The notes beneath the pieces are model-generated. The model did not search any database. It was not told the DNA's origin and saw only the letters and a list, made by a program, of their open reading frames with translations. A stretch of DNA of 10,131 nucleotides, taken from NCBI GenBank assembly GCA_023456995.1, contig JAEWNU010000312.1, positions 1 to 10,131 of the forward strand, read 5' to 3'. The translations under genes and the position numbers were made by a program. The first letter of the stretch is position 1, and each line of letters starts with the position of its first letter. This DNA comes from Bacillota bacterium. Lineage in GTDB: Bacteria; Bacillota; Clostridia; Oscillospirales; Ruminococcaceae. This document shows positions 5,935-10,131 of the stretch, one piece after another.

Positions 5935-7149
5935 ATGGATTATATCACTGAAAAGTTTAAAAAGCTTGGGGTGGATACCGCCCCCGGGCAGGAAACAAGA
6001 CAAAAACAGGAAGTACTGCCTGCCAAAGGCGAAAATCTTCCCGGCACACCGGTGGATTTTTCTCATGGTGACGTCGATGCATTTACGCCGATTCCTGGAA
6101 CACTCGAGACGTTTATTGAGGGTGTCAAAGTTGGCGGCAAACAGGCATACACGGAATATCGTGGCAAGGCTGACTTGAGAAAAGATTTAGCGCAGAAACT
6201 TGCAGCCTTCTCTGGTGCGCCAGTCGATGCCGACAACGAAATTATTCTCACGCCCGGTACACAGGGCGCGCTGTTTTTGGCGATGGGTGCGCTTGTAGGC
6301 AGAGGCGACAAGGTTGCCATTGTTGAGCCTGACTATTTTGCGAACCGAAAGCTGGTGGAGTTTTTCGACGGTGAGTTGATGCCGGTACAAATTCATTATA
6401 ACGACGTGGAACATTATTCGGGGCTTGATCTTACCGAGCTGGAGTCCGCCTTTAAAAATGGCGCAAAGGTCTTTTTGTTCTCAAACCCCAACAATCCCAC
6501 AGGTGTGATCTATTCTCCCGATGAGGTGGCGACTATTGGCCGACTGGCTAAACAGTACGATGTCGCCGTTATTGCCGACGAACTTTACAGCCGCCAGATT
6601 TTCTCCGACACGCTGCCTTACACCCATCTGCGTGCATTGCCTGAGCGCCCCGAAAAGCTTGTTACCATAATAGGCCCTTCTAAGACCGAATCGTTAAGCG
6701 GCTACCGCCTTGGTGTGGCTTACGGTTCCGCTGAGATTATCACACGCATGGAAAAGCTGCAGGCCATTGTCTCACTGCGTGCGGGTGGATACAGTCAAGC
6801 AGTGTTCAAGGACTGGTTTGCTGAGCCCGTGGGCTGGATGACCGAGCGTGTGCGGCAGCACGAGGCGATCCGTGACGATCTTGTCAAAATTTTCAGAGCC
6901 TGCCCGGGCTGCTCATTGCGCACAACTGAAGCCGGAAGCTATGTGTTTGTAACTATTCCAAAACTTGAGGTAAGTATGTTACAATTTATTAAGCTGCTGC
7001 GCACACAGGCGTCTGTAACCGTGACGCCCGGCGTAGAGTTCGGGCCTCAGTTTACGATGAGCTTCCGCATGAATTTCTCGCAGGATCACAAGGCCGCGGT
7101 CGCGGCGGCGCACCGCATTGTCACTATGATTGAGCGCTATCGCGCATAA
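5935..7149 (+). CDS. PLP-dependent aminotransferase, class I/II (fold type I)
   Basis: Cytoplasmic aminotransferase of 404 residues, a normal length. Cofactor-site motifs appear in order: GTQGALF (108-114), PDY with aromatic Y134, SNPNNPTG (183-190, N187), D215 with Y218 in ADELYS, GPSKTESLSGYRLG (247-260) with Schiff-base Lys250 and phosphate-contacting R258, and near the C-terminus FRMNF with R378, the usual carboxylate-binding arginine. ATG at 5935 has AGGAGG 8 bases upstream. The next gene, aspartate dehydrogenase, begins 14 bases after the stop, so the two are one operon. Aspartate or oxaloacetate is therefore a likely substrate partner (inference). The sequence alone does not fix the second substrate; aspartate aminotransferase is the simplest reading, but an aromatic, alanine or specialised keto-acid enzyme remains possible. 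Confidence 0.9.
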   Translation: MDYITEKFKKLGVDTAPGQETRQKQEVLPAKGENLPGTPVDFSHGDVDAFTPIPGTLETFIEGVKVGGKQAYTEYRGKADLRKDLAQKLAAFSGAPVDADNEIILTPGTQGALFLAMGALVGRGDKVAIVEPDYFANRKLVEFFDGELMPVQIHYNDVEHYSGLDLTELESAFKNGAKVFLFSNPNNPTGVIYSPDEVATIGRLAKQYDVAVIADELYSRQIFSDTLPYTHLRALPERPEKLVTIIGPSKTESLSGYRLGVAYGSAEIITRMEKLQAIVSLRAGGYSQAVFKDWFAEPVGWMTERVRQHEAIRDDLVKIFRACPGCSLRTTEAGSYVFVTIPKLEVSMLQFIKLLRTQASVTVTPGVEFGPQFTMSFRMNFSQDHKAAVAAAHRIVTMIERYRA

Positions 7150-7163
7150 GGAGGAAAACAAAG

Positions 7164-7925
7164 ATGGCACATTACAAGAATATCGGATTTTTAGGGTGCG
7201 GCAAGATTGGCGGCACCATGCTAGAAAGCTTAAAGGACTATAAGGACGTTTCGGTCTCGTTTGTACAGGCGCTGGATTTTTCAGCCGAGGGTGGGACGTT
7301 CCCCGTGGTAACGGAGCAGGATGAGGCATTACTTGAAAAGACCGACCTTGTGGTGGAAAGTGCAACCGCCAACGTGCTCAAAGCTAATTTTGACGGCATT
7401 ATCAAGCATTGCGACGTGATGATTTTTTCGGTAACGGCTTTTGCTGACGCAGAATTTGAGCGCCACGCAAAGGAGCTGGCGGAAAAATACGGGCGCAAAA
7501 TCTATCTGCCCCACGGTGCCATACTCGGTGTTGATGGCATCGCAGATGGCAACGCACTTTTGACCGACGTATCGATTGTCACGACCAAAAGCCCCAAAAG
7601 TCTGGGACGCGATGACACCGAGCGCACCGTCGTCTGTGAATGCAGCACCCGCGAAGCCTGCACACTCTACCCACGCAACGTTAATGTACACGCGACGGTT
7701 GCACTGGCTGGAATCGGCTTTGACAAAACCCGTTCGGTCGTTATCTCTGACCCGGCAGTCAACACCAACACCCATGTCATCGACCTCAAAGGTGACGGCA
7801 TCCATTTCTGCCTTGAAATCAGCAGCTTTTCAACCGGAGGCGTCACCGGAAAATACACCCCCTATTCCGCATGTGCAAGTTTGGCTCGTGTTCTGGAACA
7901 GGGTGGACTATTTAGATTCGTCTAA
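7164..7925 (+). CDS. L-aspartate dehydrogenase
   Basis: NAD(P)-dependent enzyme interconverting L-aspartate and oxaloacetate plus ammonia (homologues are called NadX). The product has 253 residues, the usual size. The Rossmann fold starts at once with GFLGCGKIGG (8-17). Next come VVESATANVLK (63-73), HGAILGVDGIADG (117-129) and the TTKSPKSL segment (140-147). The C-terminal catalytic domain has NVNVHATVALAGIG (172-185), SDPAVNTNTHVI (195-206) with conserved H204, and the terminal GVTGKYTPYSACASLARVL region. ATG at 7164 follows GGAGG at about 9 bases. It is the second gene of the aminotransferase operon. Some relatives feed NAD synthesis by making iminoaspartate, but no nadA or nadC is in view. 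Pairing with an aminotransferase suggests ammonia assimilation into, or release from, aspartate (inference). Confidence 0.9.
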   Translation: MAHYKNIGFLGCGKIGGTMLESLKDYKDVSVSFVQALDFSAEGGTFPVVTEQDEALLEKTDLVVESATANVLKANFDGIIKHCDVMIFSVTAFADAEFERHAKELAEKYGRKIYLPHGAILGVDGIADGNALLTDVSIVTTKSPKSLGRDDTERTVVCECSTREACTLYPRNVNVHATVALAGIGFDKTRSVVISDPAVNTNTHVIDLKGDGIHFCLEISSFSTGGVTGKYTPYSACASLARVLEQGGLFRFV

Positions 7926-7957
7926 ATTAATCCTCCATATTTTTAAATAGTTGCTTT

Positions 7958-7999
7958 CAGAGCGCGAGCCCCGGCTTAAACGTCGGGGCTCGCGCTCTG
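7958..7999. terminator. Very strong hairpin terminator after aspartate dehydrogenase
   Basis: A 16-bp perfect stem (7958-7973 with 7984-7999, GC-rich arms around AGCGCGAGCCCCG) extends by a G-T and a C-G pair to a 6-base loop TTAAAC. On the plus side it is followed by the AT-rich CTATTAGTATTATTAATTT. It lies between converging genes, 24 bases before the end of the DUF4153 gene, and probably stops transcription from both sides. Confidence 0.85.
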
Positions 8000-8022
8000 C
8001 TATTAGTATTATTAATTTATAC

Positions 8023-9804
8023 CTACTTCTTGATCAGAGCCATAACATAAAAATCGGCGTAATAGTAAGATGGAGTATTGATAGTAGCGTTTTGCACCAC
8101 AAAAGTAAGCTTGGCGCGATCATTTTCCACCGTAAAGGTTGCCAGCTCTGTTGTGAGCATCGATTTACGTTCGGCAAATCCATTGTACCGAGAGAAGACT
8201 TCAGCGGTGTTAAACGTAATAAGCTCTTCGTCACCAGCCTTGGAGAGGACAAAGTGGAGCTGGCCGTCGCGCGAGGTTTTGGTCAGCGTGTAGCTTATAT
8301 TGCCTCTTTCAAAATTGCAGATCGTCTCGTCTGTGACAACGTTTGAGTCGATAGAAGCACGTATTAAAATATCATAACCGCTAATATCAAGGGGCGAATC
8401 AGGCGGCAAAAATACGTTGAAGGATCGGCCCTCCTCATCTGGCACGCCGTACGGGCTAAATCCGAAGGTACTTTCAAAATCGGTGTAATAATCAAACGAT
8501 TTGGGCAGCCAGTTTAATGTTTCCACAGCATTTGTCTGGTACAAATATTCTAATGATGATGCGATTTTCTGCTTGTCGTCTTTGGAAATGTCTGCACTGG
8601 GAAAAAGCGTGTTGTCTTGCAGCATCCCGTTTTGCGTCAGCACCGTTTCAAGACGCTGGCGTTGGCTTGATCGACTGATGGTAAACGCATCAACTGGCGG
8701 AATGATTGACACAAACGAAAAAGCAATGAGCAAAGCCGCCACGGCGCCAGTTTTTTGAACGGGTGAAAAACTTAGCAATACACCGGCGCAAGCGGCAAAA
8801 ACGCCAAATAAAATAACGAAATAACGCGGATGTGTTACGCCGGTATCGCGCATGATGAAAATAGAAGCGATAAGCTGAAACACAACAATAGGGATAAGCA
8901 CCTTCGGGAAGATTTTACGAAACAAATCCGCCATGCGGTTTTCAAGACGTGCACAAAGGAACAGGATTAGCATAATCACAATGGCATACGAAATGAGCAG
9001 TGGCTCCAACAGGTTGTTGCGCCAGAATTCGCCGCCGATGTTTAAAAAAATATAAAGAACAAGAATGATAGTAAAAATTTCCGCCAGTGGAATGATGATA
9101 TAAGAGATTAAGACATCTAAGAACTTCGGACAAAAAGCGGCGCGTGCAATGGTTTCCTCCCGCGCAAATGCTGCGGGCGTCGCGCTGCTGTCTAAGCTGA
9201 ACCGCCCTGGATAAACCGGAATCAGCGATAAAAACAATATCGGCGCAAGCAGCACAAACACCAGATTCATCGTGTGAAAATAAATGTCAGAGCCTACGCG
9301 AGTAATTAACGTATCAATAGCAGTAATAATTAGTCTGCAACCAATAAAAAAAACAGCCGCATACAATATGGATTGGAATAAAGCCTTAAAAGCAGCCATA
9401 AAACTTTCATTAAAGCTGATGCGACTCTTAACAGCGGGTATCAGGATATAAGCAAAAACCAATGCGAACACGGCAACGGCCGTCCTCACGCTGTTTTGGA
9501 TGTTGTAGTCGGGAACTGGGCGAATTAGAAGATAATATGCCCCCGCCAATGCAATGCTAAAAAGCCCCAACACCAGCCGAACAGATTGCTTCTCAAAAAA
9601 ACGTTCAAATGCCGCTTGCGAAACCGCAGACAATACTGCTCCAACGATGCAGGCCATAAATGCCTTATCATAGGTTTTGCCAGTAGTAAAAGCGTAGGAA
9701 TTTGTGGCAGCTGCCAGCAACAAAAAAGCTGTTGTAATGGGGTAACGCGTTACAGCCGAGGTCAGCCCGATCACCTTTTCAGCTAATTTAGAAAAATTTT
9801 TCAT
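8023..9804 (-). CDS. DUF4153-type multi-pass membrane protein, 593 aa
   Basis: Integral membrane protein of the uncharacterised DUF4153 type found in Firmicutes; its function is not known. Residues 1-375 contain about eleven hydrophobic spans. Examples are near 22-40, 76-95, 106-125, 140-165, 177-198, 230-256, 268-286, 300-316, 326-347 and 352-370. The remaining 220 residues form a soluble domain, probably outside the membrane. It starts with SRSSQRQRLETVLTQNGML and a SKDDKQKIASSLEYLYQTN stretch, then becomes beta-rich towards the C-terminus. ATG at 9804 has AGGAG about 7 bases upstream. It stands alone: its 3' end faces aspartate dehydrogenase across a shared hairpin, and a gene-free stretch lies upstream. 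The family assignment rests on overall architecture and the conserved S-Q-RL-NGML element. Confidence 0.75.
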   Translation of the reverse strand: MKNFSKLAEKVIGLTSAVTRYPITTAFLLLAAATNSYAFTTGKTYDKAFMACIVGAVLSAVSQAAFERFFEKQSVRLVLGLFSIALAGAYYLLIRPVPDYNIQNSVRTAVAVFALVFAYILIPAVKSRISFNESFMAAFKALFQSILYAAVFFIGCRLIITAIDTLITRVGSDIYFHTMNLVFVLLAPILFLSLIPVYPGRFSLDSSATPAAFAREETIARAAFCPKFLDVLISYIIIPLAEIFTIILVLYIFLNIGGEFWRNNLLEPLLISYAIVIMLILFLCARLENRMADLFRKIFPKVLIPIVVFQLIASIFIMRDTGVTHPRYFVILFGVFAACAGVLLSFSPVQKTGAVAALLIAFSFVSIIPPVDAFTISRSSQRQRLETVLTQNGMLQDNTLFPSADISKDDKQKIASSLEYLYQTNAVETLNWLPKSFDYYTDFESTFGFSPYGVPDEEGRSFNVFLPPDSPLDISGYDILIRASIDSNVVTDETICNFERGNISYTLTKTSRDGQLHFVLSKAGDEELITFNTAEVFSRYNGFAERKSMLTTELATFTVENDRAKLTFVVQNATINTPSYYYADFYVMALIKK

Positions 9805-10131
9805 GGTGTTCTCCTTTTTACGCGACTAGAGCTGCCGCCGGTCAAGAGTGGTTTATTAGGGGATTATGCCAACTGGAATCAAAGAGATTTTTACGGCAAT
9901 TTGTATATTTCAATTAATACTAAAAGTATATAGCTCCAAACTGACGCTTTTTGCAATAATTGCGCTGTTATAGTGAATTAACTTTATTATGTAATTTTTC
10001 CCGCTATCAAGCCGATATACATCTGTTGAAACGATTCTTTGTTTTTAAGAATTAAAGGCGGCGATTACGTTTTTTTGTTGGCCTGAACAGTTAGATATCA
10101 TGTAAGAATTGCGCGCATAAATTGTTGATGC
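9805..10131. other. AT-rich intergenic stretch upstream of the DUF4153 gene
   Basis: No coding frame, RNA gene or repeat array is supported in these 327 bases. On the minus strand a weak promoter candidate for the DUF4153 gene is TTGCAA (9951-9956), spacer 18, TATATA (9927-9932), which would leave a leader of about 115 bases. A small palindrome GCAATAATTGC lies at 9953-9963, overlapping that -35. The right end may hold control signals for a gene beyond the window. Confidence 0.35.

Noticed and set aside
7329..7805. Minus-strand 158-aa open frame
   Set aside because: Antisense shadow of the aspartate dehydrogenase gene, which has full family motifs; the shadow product resembles nothing known.
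9805..10131. Riboswitch or small RNA in the gene-free stretch
   Set aside because: I found no long stem, conserved riboswitch core or terminator; only a short palindrome and weak promoter-like boxes.

Overview
The window looks like chromosomal DNA of an anaerobic, spore-forming Gram-positive bacterium, most likely of the class Clostridia (perhaps the Oscillospirales/Ruminococcaceae side; this is inference from gene content and protein style). The signs are strong AGGAGG-type ribosome binding sites, a Clostridia-type feoA-feoA-feoB iron operon, a LysM-GH18 spore-cortex hydrolase of the SleL/YaaH type starting at a TTG codon, and a Firmicutes-style DUF4153 membrane protein. There are no signs of phage, transposon, CRISPR, tRNA or rRNA. 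Coding density is high and most gene ends carry strong hairpins.

Layout. 1-2118 (minus strand): ferrous iron uptake operon, feoA (70 aa), feoA (73 aa), feoB (first 494 residues, then cut by the window edge), driven by a near-consensus promoter at 2067-2095 with a perfect 9-bp inverted repeat over the expected transcription start. 2206-2917 (minus): single-gene unit for a BCP/PrxQ peroxiredoxin with only one cysteine, with its own promoter and terminator. 2953-4377 (plus): the SleL-like cortex hydrolase, with a possible SigE promoter. 4427-5705 (minus): a LysR-type regulator followed by an unrecognised 98-aa membrane protein. 5706-5934: divergent control region with several dyads and a good sigma-A-type promoter facing right. 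5935-7999 (plus): two-gene operon of a fold-type I PLP aminotransferase and an L-aspartate dehydrogenase, ended by a very strong hairpin. 8023-9804 (minus): a 593-aa DUF4153 membrane protein. 9805-10131: AT-rich stretch without a gene.

How the genes fit. Iron uptake and peroxide detoxification are adjacent but separately transcribed. The lysR/aminotransferase/aspartate dehydrogenase group is the most system-like part: the dehydrogenase can interconvert ammonia plus oxaloacetate and aspartate, and the aminotransferase could move that amino group to or from another keto acid. The divergent LysR protein is the natural candidate regulator. I do not see a clearly new biological system; this trio, the unknown 98-aa membrane protein and the DUF4153 protein are the parts least explained by known biology.
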